A DNA stretch of 64,000 bases from positions 24,702 to 88,701 of the forward strand of contig NZ_JAFKOJ010000013.1 of NCBI RefSeq assembly GCF_017303275.1. The letters run 5' to 3'. Positions 1-7,828 of this stretch are shown here, one piece after another (the stretch's first letter is position 1; every line of letters begins with the position of its first letter). A program made the translations under genes and the position numbers. The notes beneath the pieces are model-generated. The model did not search any database. It worked only from the letters and a program-made list of their open reading frames with translations, and was not told the origin of the DNA. Source of the DNA: Bacillus sp. NTK034 (GTDB taxonomy: Bacteria > Bacillota > Bacilli > Bacillales > Cytobacillaceae).

Positions 1-384
1 GATTTCTCTGTTCCATTACTGGCAACGATTCATCTCTCCGGAAGCACGATCACCATTGTGAGCTGTGCGATCGCCGTGATGATGCTGCAGGGTCAAACGG
101 CATCATTTGCAGAAATCCTGCCTTTCATTTTAATGCTTGGCATCACAATGATTGCAGCTCCAGGTGTCCCTGGAGGAGCTGTCATGGCCGCATTGGGTCT
201 GCTTGAAAGCATGCTCGGATTCAACGAAACTATGCTTGCGCTTATGATTGCCCTATACCTTGCCCAGGACAGCTTTGGAACTGCGTGTAATGTAACAGGT
301 GACGGTGCTCTGACGTTGCTTTCTGATAAGGCAAGCGGCAAAGATAAGAAGCTTCAGCATCAATCTGCAGTGAAAGCCGGCTAA
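1..384 (+). CDS. Dicarboxylate/amino acid:cation symporter, C-terminal part (5' truncated by window edge)
   Basis: The reading frame is open from base 1, so the start lies outside the window; 127 codons are visible. The visible end carries hallmarks of the DAACS (glutamate/dicarboxylate) family: a Ser/Thr-rich reentrant segment (HLSGSTITIV), a hydrophobic helix, and the late helix motif AQDSFGTACNVTGDGA that resembles the substrate and sodium site near the C-terminus of GltP/GltT/SstT-type carriers. The tail is short and basic. It would sit in the cytoplasmic membrane and import C4-dicarboxylates or acidic amino acids with Na+ or H+. Substrate cannot be decided from this fragment. A rho-independent terminator follows directly. 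Confidence 0.85.
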   Translation, partial: DFSVPLLATIHLSGSTITIVSCAIAVMMLQGQTASFAEILPFILMLGITMIAAPGVPGGAVMAALGLLESMLGFNETMLALMIALYLAQDSFGTACNVTGDGALTLLSDKASGKDKKLQHQSAVKAG

Positions 385-387
385 TTG

Positions 388-420
388 AAAAAAGATGACC
401 CTGCTGGGGCATCTTTTTTT
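388..420 (+). terminator. Rho-independent terminator of the symporter gene
   Basis: An AAGATGaCCC / GGGgCATCTT stem with a TGCT loop is followed by a run of seven T on the plus strand, four bases after the symporter stop codon. Confidence 0.85.
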
Positions 421-464
421 GGTTTAAGTGCTGTATTTATGAATTTTGCGGTACTAAGACGGCA

Positions 465-575
465 TATCGGTCACTTACCTTAGTTTATCGGTCAGTTTTA
501 AATTTTATCGGTCACTTTGTAAATATATCGGTCCGAAAGGATTCGATATCGGTCACTTTTTTTATTTATCGGTCA
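465..575. repeat. Array of six TATCGGTCA 9-mers at 20-21 bp spacing
   Basis: TATCGGTCA begins at 465, 486, 506, 526 (TATCGGTCC variant), 547 and 567. Steps are 21, 20, 20, 21 and 20 bp, two helical turns each. The spacers are AT-rich and mostly not conserved. The array fills the gap between two convergent genes. The same 9-mer, inverted as TGACCGATA, forms another six-copy array at 43743-43853. Confidence 0.9.
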
Positions 576-631
576 CCTGGCGCAGCATCAGCTTTACACG
601 GTACTGATAGTGAAAAGTGCACAGTTGAACT

Positions 632-1051
632 CTACTTAACAATCAAAACAGGAGCCTTCACACGTTTGGCTATTTTGTGACTGACACTTCCGAGCACCAT
701 TTCCTGGAGCGTATTCAGACCCCGGCTGCCCACTACAGCAACATCAAAATCCATTTTGTTGGCAAATTCCACAATGGCTGGTCCAGGCTCTCCCTGCAGG
801 ATCTTTATTTCATATGAAATGCCCTTTTCTTTTAATAAATTTTCTATTGGCTCTAAACGCTTTTTCCTCACCTGGTCCACTATACTTTTATCAAAATGAT
901 GAAGGATATCTTCTTTTGAGGTCTGGCCATCAACAGCATACACCACGGTAATTTCAGAATCAGGATTCTGTTCAGCCAGTTGAATGGCTTTAGCGGCTGC
1001 ACGAATGGAATGATCGGATCCATCTGCAGCAATCAGTATTTTTTTAAACAC
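632..1051 (-). CDS. Universal stress protein, UspA family
   Basis: A 139-aa single-domain Usp of the usual length. The N-terminus MFKKILIAADGSDHS is the first beta strand and nucleotide loop; the C-terminal VVGSRGLNTLQEMVLGS then APVLIVK fits the ATP-binding G-x2-G-x9-G-S pattern, so an ATP-binding Usp is likely. It starts at GTG with GGGGTGAGG seven bases upstream. It follows a SulP-type transporter on the same strand, a pairing seen often in Bacillaceae, but a terminator lies between the two genes and ends only about 30 bp before this start. Role in stress survival is inferred from the family. Confidence 0.9.
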   Translation of the reverse strand: MFKKILIAADGSDHSIRAAAKAIQLAEQNPDSEITVVYAVDGQTSKEDILHHFDKSIVDQVRKKRLEPIENLLKEKGISYEIKILQGEPGPAIVEFANKMDFDVAVVGSRGLNTLQEMVLGSVSHKIAKRVKAPVLIVK

Positions 1052-1079
1052 AGAGCCTCACCCCTAACATATTCTTATA

Positions 1080-1114
1080 AAAAAAATACCACAGTCAAAG
1101 CTGACTGTGGTATT
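1080..1114 (-). terminator. Terminator between the SulP transporter and usp
   Basis: On the minus strand AATACCACAGTCA / TGACTGTGGTATT forms a 13-bp stem with a short loop, followed by a run of T. It sits 12 bases after the SulP stop and ends just before the usp Shine-Dalgarno sequence. Confidence 0.9.
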
Positions 1115-1125
1115 AATTCCAGTTT

Positions 1126-2592
1126 TTAATGGCCGGATAATTTCGCACCAGGTTTTCGGTGAACGGCCAAACGCTCAATCAAGTTCGAGCTTGGCGCGTT
1201 TAATCCTGATAGGCGGACCAGCACACCGTTGTCACGAAGCTTTAATACAATCTTATCGATAGCAGCGACACCTGAGTCATCCCAGACATGCGCCTGTGTA
1301 AAATCAATTTCAACTTCTTTTAATTCTTCGTTAAAGTCGAATGCATCTACAAGTTCATCTACAGAAGCAAAGAAAACCTGGCCTGTTACAGCGTATATTT
1401 TCTTATCTTTTTCAATTCGTGAAGCAACATGCACTTTCGAAATTTTAGCGACAAAGAAGATCGCACTTAGGATAATCCCCGCGAAAACTCCTTTTGATAA
1501 GTCATGAGTGAAAACAGTTGTAACAGTCGTTGTCAACATAACAATCGAATCAGTGACAGGCGTCTTAGCAAGTCCTTTAATGGAAGACCAGTCAAAAGTG
1601 CCGATCGAAACCATGATCATAACTCCGACTAATGCAGCCATCGGTATTTGAACGACAATATTTCCTAATACTAAAATCAGAAACATAAGGAATGTCCCGG
1701 CTACCAAAGCAGACAGTCTTCCTCTTCCGCCAGACTTCACATTTATGACGGACTGTCCAATCATGGCACAGCCTGCCATTCCGCCGAATAGACCTGCCAC
1801 GATATTCGCAATCCCCTGTCCGCGGCTTTCCATATTCTTATCACTGGCAGTATCGGTCATGTCATCAACAATGGATGCAGTCAGCAAAGATTCAAGCAAG
1901 CCCACGATCGCAAGGGCAATAGAGTACGGGAAAATAATCTTCAGAGTCTCAAGGTTAAATGGAACATCCGGTATAAAGAATGCCGGAAGAGCTGATGTTA
2001 TAGCCCCCATGTCGCCAACAGTGCGCACATCACTCTTTGTCATGATGGCAATGATCGTAATAACAATAATAGCCACCAGAGGAGATGGCACTGCTTTAGT
2101 GAATCTCGGGAAAATATAAATAATCGCCAATGCACCCGCAACCATTGCATACATTACCCATGTAGCATCTACAAACTGTTCAAGCTGCGCCATAAAAATC
2201 AATATAGCCAGTGCATTAACAAACCCAATCATAACTGCACGCGGAATGAATTTCATAAAGCGGGCCAGCTTCAGCACACCAAATAAGATCTGCAGAACTC
2301 CCGTCAAAATGGTCGCAGCAAATAAATACTGCAGTCCGTGATCAGCTACTAATGTAACCATTAATAACGCCATCGCACCAGTTGCAGCAGAAATCATCCC
2401 AGGCCTTCCGCCAACTATTGAAATGGTTACAGCAATACAGAAAGAAGCATACAATCCAACCATTGGATCGACACCAGCAATAATCGAGAATGCAATCGCC
2501 TCAGGAATCAGCGCCAATGCCACTACGATTCCAGCAAGAATGTCTCCCTTAACATTGCCAAACCATTGTTCTTTTTTTGATAAAACTTTCAA
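1126..2592 (-). CDS. SulP family inorganic anion transporter with STAS domain
   Basis: A 488-aa protein with about ten to twelve hydrophobic segments (residues ~15-370) followed by a cytoplasmic STAS domain (~385-480). The N-terminal stretch [20 protein letters not shown] is the typical SulP TM1 signature, and [19 protein letters not shown] is the conserved Gly-rich region before TM8. SulP proteins move sulfate, bicarbonate or other anions, often with Na+ or H+. At under 500 aa it is the short bacterial type. Start is TTG with GAGGTG five bases upstream. It is followed by a usp gene beyond a strong terminator. The substrate cannot be told from sequence; bicarbonate or sulfate are the main candidates. 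Confidence 0.9.
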   Translation of the reverse strand: MKVLSKKEQWFGNVKGDILAGIVVALALIPEAIAFSIIAGVDPMVGLYASFCIAVTISIVGGRPGMISAATGAMALLMVTLVADHGLQYLFAATILTGVLQILFGVLKLARFMKFIPRAVMIGFVNALAILIFMAQLEQFVDATWVMYAMVAGALAIIYIFPRFTKAVPSPLVAIIVITIIAIMTKSDVRTVGDMGAITSALPAFFIPDVPFNLETLKIIFPYSIALAIVGLLESLLTASIVDDMTDTASDKNMESRGQGIANIVAGLFGGMAGCAMIGQSVINVKSGGRGRLSALVAGTFLMFLILVLGNIVVQIPMAALVGVMIMVSIGTFDWSSIKGLAKTPVTDSIVMLTTTVTTVFTHDLSKGVFAGIILSAIFFVAKISKVHVASRIEKDKKIYAVTGQVFFASVDELVDAFDFNEELKEVEIDFTQAHVWDDSGVAAIDKIVLKLRDNGVLVRLSGLNAPSSNLIERLAVHRKPGAKLSGH

Positions 2593-2784
2593 ATAAACAC
2601 CTCTTTATTAATAGATTTATAGTAATGACTTTGAACTCTCATCAAAGTCGGGCCGACAAAAACATATAGAATCATAACACATTTACTTATATTTACAAAC
2701 CCTTATGTAAGCGCTAAAAACACTTAAAATCTATGTTTTTCTTTTGAAATCAACAGATTACTATGCATATAAAGAATAAACTCC

Positions 2785-2816
2785 AAAAAAAAAATGACCC
2801 TGGAGCAGAGTCATTA
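2785..2816 (-). terminator. Terminator of the VOC gene
   Basis: On the minus strand AATGAC / GTCATT forms a stem around a loop of about 12 bases and is followed by a run of ten T, directly after the VOC stop codon. Confidence 0.85.
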
Positions 2817-2818
2817 AA

Positions 2819-3202
2819 TTATCCAATAGGCGAACAAACCTCAATATAATGCCCATCCGGGTCTTGCACATATGCCACTTTCTGGCCCCAGGGCTTTACA
2901 ACAGGCTCGAGCAGGACAGGCACTCCTGCGGCCTTCAGCTTTTCCACAGCCGCTTCTACCTCTTCTGTAACAAAACCCAGCTCAAATGTCTGCTCCTTTC
3001 TTAATCCATCCGGTATCGGAAGCCCGGTGACTTCCCGCCCGCCTTCTCTCGTATTAAAAGAAAGAATGGTGCTGCCTGTATCGTACTCAATATAAGTTCC
3101 AAATTCATTCCTTAGCTTCAGGCCCAGCAATTCACCATAAAAATGCTTCGTTCTTTCCAGGCTTTCCGCATATAAAATGACATAACCCATCTTCAATTCC
3201 AC
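2819..3202 (-). CDS. VOC family (glyoxalase/bleomycin resistance/dioxygenase fold) protein
   Basis: A 127-aa single-unit VOC protein of normal length. It has two beta-alpha-beta-beta-beta modules: YVILYAESLERTKHFYGELLGL at the start, and the end motif AYVQDPDGHYIEVCSP, in which the last Glu is a usual metal ligand. Such small proteins form dimers with a metal centre; the substrate varies from methylglyoxal adducts to antibiotics and is not predictable here. Start is GTG with GAGGTGA six bases upstream; an in-frame ATG four codons later lacks a comparable ribosome site. It is divergent from the NUDIX gene. Confidence 0.85.
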   Translation of the reverse strand: MELKMGYVILYAESLERTKHFYGELLGLKLRNEFGTYIEYDTGSTILSFNTREGGREVTGLPIPDGLRKEQTFELGFVTEEVEAAVEKLKAAGVPVLLEPVVKPWGQKVAYVQDPDGHYIEVCSPIG

Positions 3203-3315
3203 TTATGTTCACCTCTTCAATAATTCTATTCATGATATGATTTCAATAAAGGAGGTATTTTCTCCTTTTAAAAGAATGTATAAACTTTGGAAATATTCAT
3301 GATAGAGGTGCAGCA

Positions 3316-3804
3316 ATGAACTGGAAAGAAATCGAACATCAGATGTACACGATGTGCATGGTTGCAGACGGAGATCAGATCCTTCTCATAAAGCGGCCCA
3401 ATCATAAAGGCTTCCCTGGCTATCTGGCACCAGGAGGAAAAGTAGAGTTTCCCGAGAGCATTACGGACGCAGCGAAACGCGAAGTGCTTGAGGAGACAGG
3501 GCTGCACGTCAAGAATGTTATTTTTAAAGGCTGGGATGAGTACGTAAATCCCCAGGCGAATGTCCGCTACATGGTATTTAACTATCTGGCAGATTCCTAT
3601 GAAGGAAGCCTTCTTGCGGATCCTCCAGAAGGAGAACTGCAATGGGTTTCAAGACAAGATGCATTGGACCTTCCCATGCAGGATTGGTTCAAGCGAAAGC
3701 TGCCGCTTTTTTTCGAAGAAGGGACTTTTGAGATCCATTCCATTTGGGATGAAGAGCACAACACAGAAGGAACGAGCATGACAAGGGTTTTTACTAAGAT
3801 TTAA
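3316..3804 (+). CDS. NUDIX hydrolase (MutT/YtkD-like)
   Basis: A 162-aa protein. The Nudix box is complete at residues ~42-64 (GGKVEFPESITDAAKREVLE followed by ETG), matching G-x5-E-x7-R-E-U-x-E-E-x-G-U, so the Mg2+-dependent pyrophosphohydrolase site looks intact. Family members hydrolyse 8-oxo-dGTP or other nucleoside diphosphate derivatives. Start ATG has AGAGGTG eight bases upstream. The GNAT gene follows after 16 bp on the same strand, suggesting one transcript. Substrate is unknown; a housecleaning role is inferred from the family. Confidence 0.88.
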   Translation: MNWKEIEHQMYTMCMVADGDQILLIKRPNHKGFPGYLAPGGKVEFPESITDAAKREVLEETGLHVKNVIFKGWDEYVNPQANVRYMVFNYLADSYEGSLLADPPEGELQWVSRQDALDLPMQDWFKRKLPLFFEEGTFEIHSIWDEEHNTEGTSMTRVFTKI

Positions 3805-3820
3805 TGGAGGAGTACCTTCT

Positions 3821-4381
3821 ATGAACAAGGATACAGCCCTAAAGGTGAAGATTCGTCCCATACAAGAAGATGATTTGACTATATTATGGGACTATATTTA
3901 CGGAACAGACAACCCTGAGTGGAAAAAATGGGATGCTCCCTATTTTCCTCTTGAGCATAAAGTCTTTGAAACGTATAAACAGGAATTTCTCCAAAAGGCA
4001 GAAGAACATCCGCCTCTCAGCATGGTAATTGAAGCGTCTGAAAAGGTAATCGGTATTGTGGGATACTACTGGGAGCATCGAGATTCAAATTGGCTTGAAG
4101 CAGGAATTGTGATTTACAACCCCGAGTATTGGAATGGCGGGTATGGAACGGAAGCACTTACTCTTTGGGTGGACTTTCTATTTTCGTCTCTTCCGCTTGC
4201 CCGGGTAGGCATTACCACCTGGTCAGGCAACAAAAGAATGATGAAAGCCGCTGATAAGATTGGCATGCAGCTTGAAGGAAGAATGCGGAAATGCCGGATT
4301 GTAAATGGGAAGTATTATGACAGTATCCGGATGGGCGTTCTGAGGGAAGAGTGGGAAGAAAAGTACATTAGTAAAAAATAG
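3821..4381 (+). CDS. GNAT family N-acetyltransferase (RimJ/RimL type)
   Basis: A 186-aa acetyltransferase. Residues ~8-30 (IRPIQEDDLTILWDYIYG) are the usual N-terminal strand and helix; the acetyl-CoA pyrophosphate loop is seen near NGGYGTEALTLWVDF, and the segment ending KAADKIGMQLEGRMRKC with the final NGKYYDSIRMGVLREEW is typical of the RimJ/RimL group that acetylates protein N-termini or small molecules. Start ATG has GGAGG ten bases upstream. It likely shares a transcript with the NUDIX gene. Substrate unknown. Confidence 0.87.
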   Translation: MNKDTALKVKIRPIQEDDLTILWDYIYGTDNPEWKKWDAPYFPLEHKVFETYKQEFLQKAEEHPPLSMVIEASEKVIGIVGYYWEHRDSNWLEAGIVIYNPEYWNGGYGTEALTLWVDFLFSSLPLARVGITTWSGNKRMMKAADKIGMQLEGRMRKCRIVNGKYYDSIRMGVLREEWEEKYISKK

Positions 4382-4400
4382 GCTCGTTTATTAACGAGCC
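4374..4400 (-). terminator. Terminator of the cobamide salvage operon
   Basis: GGCTCGTTtatTAACGAGCC forms a stem that on the minus strand is followed by TATTTTTTA. It lies just after the last gene of the 12-kb minus-strand operon and may also slow plus-strand transcripts from the GNAT gene, though no T-run follows on that side. Confidence 0.75.
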
Positions 4401-4406
4401 TGAGCC

Positions 4407-5027
4407 TTATTCGCAGTGAGCCATGCATCCTTCTAAGAGGAATTCCTTTTTATCCTGATCAACTTGCAGGATGGTCAGGCTGGTTCCATGAATGAAGGGC
4501 GGGTCCCAAATGCGTTCGACAGCAGCATTGCGGCAAAGCATATACAGAGCTTTGACAGCAACTGCATGGGTAACAATTAGCACACTGCCTTCTGATAAGG
4601 TGTTTTGCAGGTCTTCCAGAAAGGAAGCAACACGGTTTGCCACATCGTAAAAGCTTTCTCCTCCTGCACTTTCATAGGACTCCGGCCGGTTCCAATAGGC
4701 ATCGAAGGCAGCCGGATAAAGCTCCCTTATTTCACTTTCCACTCTTCCCTGCCAATCGCCAAGATCTATTTCCATAAGCCTTTCATCTGTGTCGATAGGA
4801 ATCTCCCTTGTTCCTCTTACAAGCTGGGCTGTATGTAAAGTCCGTTTGCTCGGTGAAGAGATTATACGCTTAAATTCTATATCCTCTACTCTCTCCCCCA
4901 GCAGATTCGCATCACGTCTGCCTTTCTCCGTTAAATCAGAGTCCAGGCGCCCCTGCATTCTTTTCTCTTTGTTCCATTCCGTTTCACCGTGCCGGATGAT
5001 ATATAAGGTCAGCATCCCTTTTTTCAT
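4407..5027 (-). CDS. Histidine phosphatase family protein (possible second alpha-ribazole phosphatase)
   Basis: A 206-aa histidine phosphatase. The catalytic RHGETEWN motif lies near residue 11, a second Arg/Ser region SSPSKRTLHTA around residue 55, and the late catalytic His in VLIVTHAVAVKALY. A longer frame exists but ATG at 5027 overlaps the upstream stop as ATGA, the rule in this operon, and gives the normal N-terminus just before the RHG motif. As the last gene of the cobamide operon it may dephosphorylate alpha-ribazole phosphate, cobalamin phosphate or another intermediate; a second CobC-like enzyme is encoded at 7211-7828, so division of labour is open. Confidence 0.85.
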   Translation of the reverse strand: MKKGMLTLYIIRHGETEWNKEKRMQGRLDSDLTEKGRRDANLLGERVEDIEFKRIISSPSKRTLHTAQLVRGTREIPIDTDERLMEIDLGDWQGRVESEIRELYPAAFDAYWNRPESYESAGGESFYDVANRVASFLEDLQNTLSEGSVLIVTHAVAVKALYMLCRNAAVERIWDPPFIHGTSLTILQVDQDKKEFLLEGCMAHCE

Positions 5028-5743
5028 GCCCTTCTTTTCAGTATATGAAAATAACTTCCTGCCAGCTTCCTGATTTCTTCCGATTTCGCTTCGGAAAAAA
5101 CGGCTATAAAGCAAGTCGATGGACCTGATGATTTTTCCAGGTCTAATTCTGATTCAAGATTCTTAACCTCAAACTTCCTATTGGAGAACAGCCCGTTCAG
5201 CTCGGTCAGTATGCCTTTTGAACCTACAGGAAGCGTCTCAATTTCTTCAATGGAGTTGATTATTTTAAAAAGCTTCAGGGGTGCTGCCTCTGCCTCCCTT
5301 TCAATCAGCTCCTGGCCAACCAATGGGGAACCGATAACCGCTATCCTTGTATCATTTGTATACGTTAGGTTCTCAGAAGGAAGCGCTCCCTGCCTTTTGC
5401 CAAGTACAGATAACCCTACCGCAGATTGAAGCAGGTTAAAATTGCTTTCTGTACTGCCGGTGATTTGCAGTTCCGTAAGGCCTAATTCATCAGCCCCCTT
5501 CTTAATGCCCCGTATAAGCTGGTCCCAGGAATCATCTCCGCAGAAATTCTGAATGGCAGCTGCAAATGGCTGAGCACCTGCTGACATACATTCCATGACA
5601 GCGACTCGGAAGGAATAATACGAAACGGTCTCGTAAGGAACCTGGACAGCGTCCTGTTCTTTCTCACCGATTGCTCCGCTGTTATCACTTGCTATCACAA
5701 TCATTTCTTCAGAATTAAAAGGGAAAGTTAAGACATCCCTCAC
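5024..5743 (-). CDS. cblS: Probable alpha-ribazole kinase CblS (AIR synthase-related, PurM/ThiL fold)
   Basis: A 239-aa protein with the N-terminal PurM/ThiL-type fold: IVIASDNSGAIGEKEQDAV (residues ~15-33) is the Asp-rich nucleotide site, followed by RVAVMECMSAGAQPFAAAI and ITGSTESN. In Listeria and Geobacillus a protein of this kind, CblS, phosphorylates imported alpha-ribazole to alpha-ribazole phosphate. The GTG start overlaps the stop of the preceding cblT as GTGA, strongly suggesting translational coupling with the transporter. No cobT is present in the window, which fits the CblT/CblS route. Assignment rests on family memory and context, not on a search. Confidence 0.72.
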   Translation of the reverse strand: MRDVLTFPFNSEEMIVIASDNSGAIGEKEQDAVQVPYETVSYYSFRVAVMECMSAGAQPFAAAIQNFCGDDSWDQLIRGIKKGADELGLTELQITGSTESNFNLLQSAVGLSVLGKRQGALPSENLTYTNDTRIAVIGSPLVGQELIEREAEAAPLKLFKIINSIEEIETLPVGSKGILTELNGLFSNRKFEVKNLESELDLEKSSGPSTCFIAVFSEAKSEEIRKLAGSYFHILKRRA

Positions 5744-6234
5744 TGCTCAGCACCCGCTTTGGTCATAGCCGGGCCCACAAGCTTGACAAGTCTCGGTATC
5801 GCTATATAAGCAATAACAGCATTTATCACAGAGCCTATAAAAAGAGAAGGCACAATTGCCAGGTAAAAGGCCTGGCCCATTATAAAGATAAATGGAAGCG
5901 GAGCTGCAAAGGCATTGCCCAACACAAAAAGAATTCCCGCCAGCCAGTGCCGGCCTCTCTGATACAATGAACTGAAAATAAAGGCTAACAGTGCCATTTC
6001 AACAGCAATCAGGAGATGAAGAGGCCCTAATGGCATGCCGCCCAATAACGACGACAGCAGATGTCCGATAGCCGCAACGGCCGCGCCGCCATAGCCTCCA
6101 AGCAGCACGGCTGCAAGCAAGGCAGGAAATGCATCCAGTGCCACGCTACCGATAATGGCCGGAACTTTAATCGCTGCACCGATTGCTGTCAACGCAACAA
6201 GCATGGCTGCCATGCCCAATCGCATGCTTTTCAT
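5740..6234 (-). CDS. cblT: Probable alpha-ribazole transporter CblT (ECF S component)
   Basis: A 164-aa membrane protein with five to six hydrophobic segments and Gly/Ala-rich helices (LLGGYGGAAVAAIGHLLSSL), typical of substrate-binding S components of energy-coupling factor transporters. The first helix has the A-x-x-x-A type spacing (MRLGMAAMLVALTAIGAA) used to dock on EcfT. No EcfA or EcfT lies nearby, so it would use the shared ECF module. ATG overlaps the upstream stop (ATGA) and its own stop overlaps cblS. In Firmicutes this gene pair imports alpha-ribazole and phosphorylates it for lower-ligand attachment by CobS. Confidence 0.75.
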   Translation of the reverse strand: MKSMRLGMAAMLVALTAIGAAIKVPAIIGSVALDAFPALLAAVLLGGYGGAAVAAIGHLLSSLLGGMPLGPLHLLIAVEMALLAFIFSSLYQRGRHWLAGILFVLGNAFAAPLPFIFIMGQAFYLAIVPSLFIGSVINAVIAYIAIPRLVKLVGPAMTKAGAEQ

Positions 6235-6818
6235 TCTTTATCCTCCTTGCGCTTTCCTTCACGAAATACATTGGCACTGCGCACATACTCCACATCTTTC
6301 TGGTTTAGACGGAAATTAACCACTCTGGCCAGGGCAAAGAAATAGTCAGATAAACGATTCAGGAATTTCAGTGCCACTGCAGAGGTTTCCGGATCCGCTT
6401 TTTTTAGTGAGACCACGAGCCGCTCTGCTCTCCGGGTTACAGTCCTGGCAATATGAATGGATGCAGATGCAGGTGCTCCTCCGGGCAGAATGAACCTTTC
6501 AAGCTTTGGTGCTTCCTCAATCAATTGATCAATCTTAGTCTCCAAATAGTCTACAGATTCCTTCGTCAATTTCAGCTCCCGCTTTGTTGACACATTTGCA
6601 AGGTCGCCGCCACAGTCAAAAAGTTCATGCTGGATCTTCTCCAGATCCTCCAGGACATCCTGAAAAATGGACGGATCCAGCTGTGTCATAGCCTGCCCGA
6701 CAAAACAGTTGACTTCATCCACTGTTCCGTAGGCTTCAACCCTTACATCATCCTTTTCCACCCTGCCTCCGATAATGCTTGTTTTTCCCTCATCACCAGT
6801 TCGTGTATAAAGTTTCAT
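6231..6818 (-). CDS. pduO: Cob(I)yrinic acid a,c-diamide adenosyltransferase, PduO type
   Basis: A 195-aa ATP:corrinoid adenosyltransferase. The N-terminal MKLYTRTGDEGKTSIIGG (TRTGDxGxT) is the ATP-binding signature; YGTVDEVNCFVG, GGAPASASIHIARTVTRRAER and the C-terminal NRLSDYFFALARVVN are the other conserved blocks of the PduO trimer. It transfers the adenosyl group of ATP to cob(I)alamin or cobinamides. ATG at 6818 is chosen over an upstream TTG because GGGG lies eight bases before it. The stop overlaps cblT (ATGA). In this operon it adenosylates imported corrinoids before CobU and CobS act. Confidence 0.93.
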   Translation of the reverse strand: MKLYTRTGDEGKTSIIGGRVEKDDVRVEAYGTVDEVNCFVGQAMTQLDPSIFQDVLEDLEKIQHELFDCGGDLANVSTKRELKLTKESVDYLETKIDQLIEEAPKLERFILPGGAPASASIHIARTVTRRAERLVVSLKKADPETSAVALKFLNRLSDYFFALARVVNFRLNQKDVEYVRSANVFREGKRKEDKE

Positions 6819-6833
6819 CAGCAATTCCCCATT

Positions 6834-7259
6834 TCATTTTATTTTTTGACTGATGCCATACCAAATCAAATCAACTCTGTCTGCAGCAGCAGCGGCATCC
6901 TGAAAGGTCCAGCCTGACGCATCCCGCCACTTTCGGTCAGCTGCTTCCATAGGAACAATGCCTTTAGAAATATCAGATCCGATTAAAACGATCCTTCGAT
7001 TGACAGCTGTTTTTTCCCACTCCTGCCATTTTGCCAGCATCTCCTGCCATTTGTCCCGAATCTCTTCAAACTCCAGCGCTTGTGACCATTCCCGAATCAT
7101 CAGTTCGATTCCCTCATAGACGATTAGATTTTGATCCAAATCGCCGGCCAACTCACCATGATAAGCTGAAATCCATTTATGAGGAGTATCATCCAATTGA
7201 TAAAATCCCTTCACCCATCGGGATTTCCCGTTAAAGGCGCCTCCTGTAATGAAGTGCAT
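6834..7259 (-). CDS. Short CobU-like P-loop protein
   Basis: A 141-aa protein resembling a shortened CobU. It has a P-loop GGAFNGKS at residues ~6-13, and its end (ISKGIVPMEAADRKWRDAS ... AADRVDLIWYGI) matches the C-terminal part of CobU, where VSNEVGxGIVP and the last strand occur. The central RIxxH region, containing the guanylylated His of CobU, is not evident. Start ATG has GGAGGGG upstream and lies inside the end of cobC (49-bp overlap). A full CobU is encoded at 10084-10659, so this copy may be a specialised kinase or a degenerate partner. Function unknown. Confidence 0.7.
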   Translation of the reverse strand: MHFITGGAFNGKSRWVKGFYQLDDTPHKWISAYHGELAGDLDQNLIVYEGIELMIREWSQALEFEEIRDKWQEMLAKWQEWEKTAVNRRIVLIGSDISKGIVPMEAADRKWRDASGWTFQDAAAAADRVDLIWYGISQKIK

Positions 7260-7828
7260 CTCTCTCCCCTCCTAAACTCTTCCCGTGTCCATCTAAGCTC
7301 ATAGCCTCTTCCAAACGGAACTTGCCATTCCCAGAACTCTTTTTTCTCCGGTGCATACTTTCCAAGAAGGTATCTTATGACTCCGCCATGTGTAATAACT
7401 GCGGCATCGCGCATATCCTTCCGAAGCAATTGATCGGTTAAATTCTGCCACCCTTTATCCACTCTTGCTGTAAATGCTGAAAAGGATTCCCCTCCGGGCA
7501 CCACTCCTGAGAAAGGATTTTCCAGCCATTTTTGATAAGCCGGGTTATCTTTCAGCTCTTGATACGTCCTGCCTTCCCACTCGCCAAAATGCATTTCTCT
7601 CCATTCGGGACATGATTCAATAGAATGATCCGGGAAAAGAATAGCCGCCGTCTTCATGCACCTGCCTAAATCACTCGCGAAAATTCTGCAATAGTATTGA
7701 GGCGCCGCGGCAAGCTTCTCCCTATGTTCCTGACACAAAGGAGAATCTGTCCAGCCCAGATAAGCATGGGACTTATTGGCTTCTGTCAGCCCATGACGAA
7801 ATAATGCAACAGCCACAGTATCATCCAT
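7211..7828 (-). CDS. cobC: Histidine phosphatase, alpha-ribazole phosphatase CobC-like
   Basis: A 205-aa phosphoglycerate-mutase-like phosphatase. The catalytic His is in ALFRHGLTEANK (residues ~8-19), the second Arg in FASDLGRCMKTA, the Glu in MHFGEWEGRTYQEL, and the second His in VITHGGVIRYL. CobC removes the 5'-phosphate from alpha-ribazole phosphate or adenosylcobalamin phosphate. It overlaps cobS by 43 bp upstream and the short CobU-like gene downstream, so all three are translated from one message. Assignment as CobC is by context; the fold itself is clear. Confidence 0.82.
   Translation of the reverse strand: MDDTVAVALFRHGLTEANKSHAYLGWTDSPLCQEHREKLAAAPQYYCRIFASDLGRCMKTAAILFPDHSIESCPEWREMHFGEWEGRTYQELKDNPAYQKWLENPFSGVVPGGESFSAFTARVDKGWQNLTDQLLRKDMRDAAVITHGGVIRYLLGKYAPEKKEFWEWQVPFGRGYELRWTREEFRRGERCTSLQEAPLTGNPDG

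Noticed and set aside
465..575. CRISPR array
   Set aside because: Regular spacing was seen at 465-575 and 43743-43853, but the repeats are 9 bp, the spacers 11-12 bp and partly conserved, and no cas genes are in the window.
3249..3269. AAAGGAGgtattttCTCCTTT dyad as a terminator or attenuator before the NUDIX gene
   Set aside because: No T-run follows on either strand and the A/T arms are easily formed by chance around a ribosome-site-like AGGAG.
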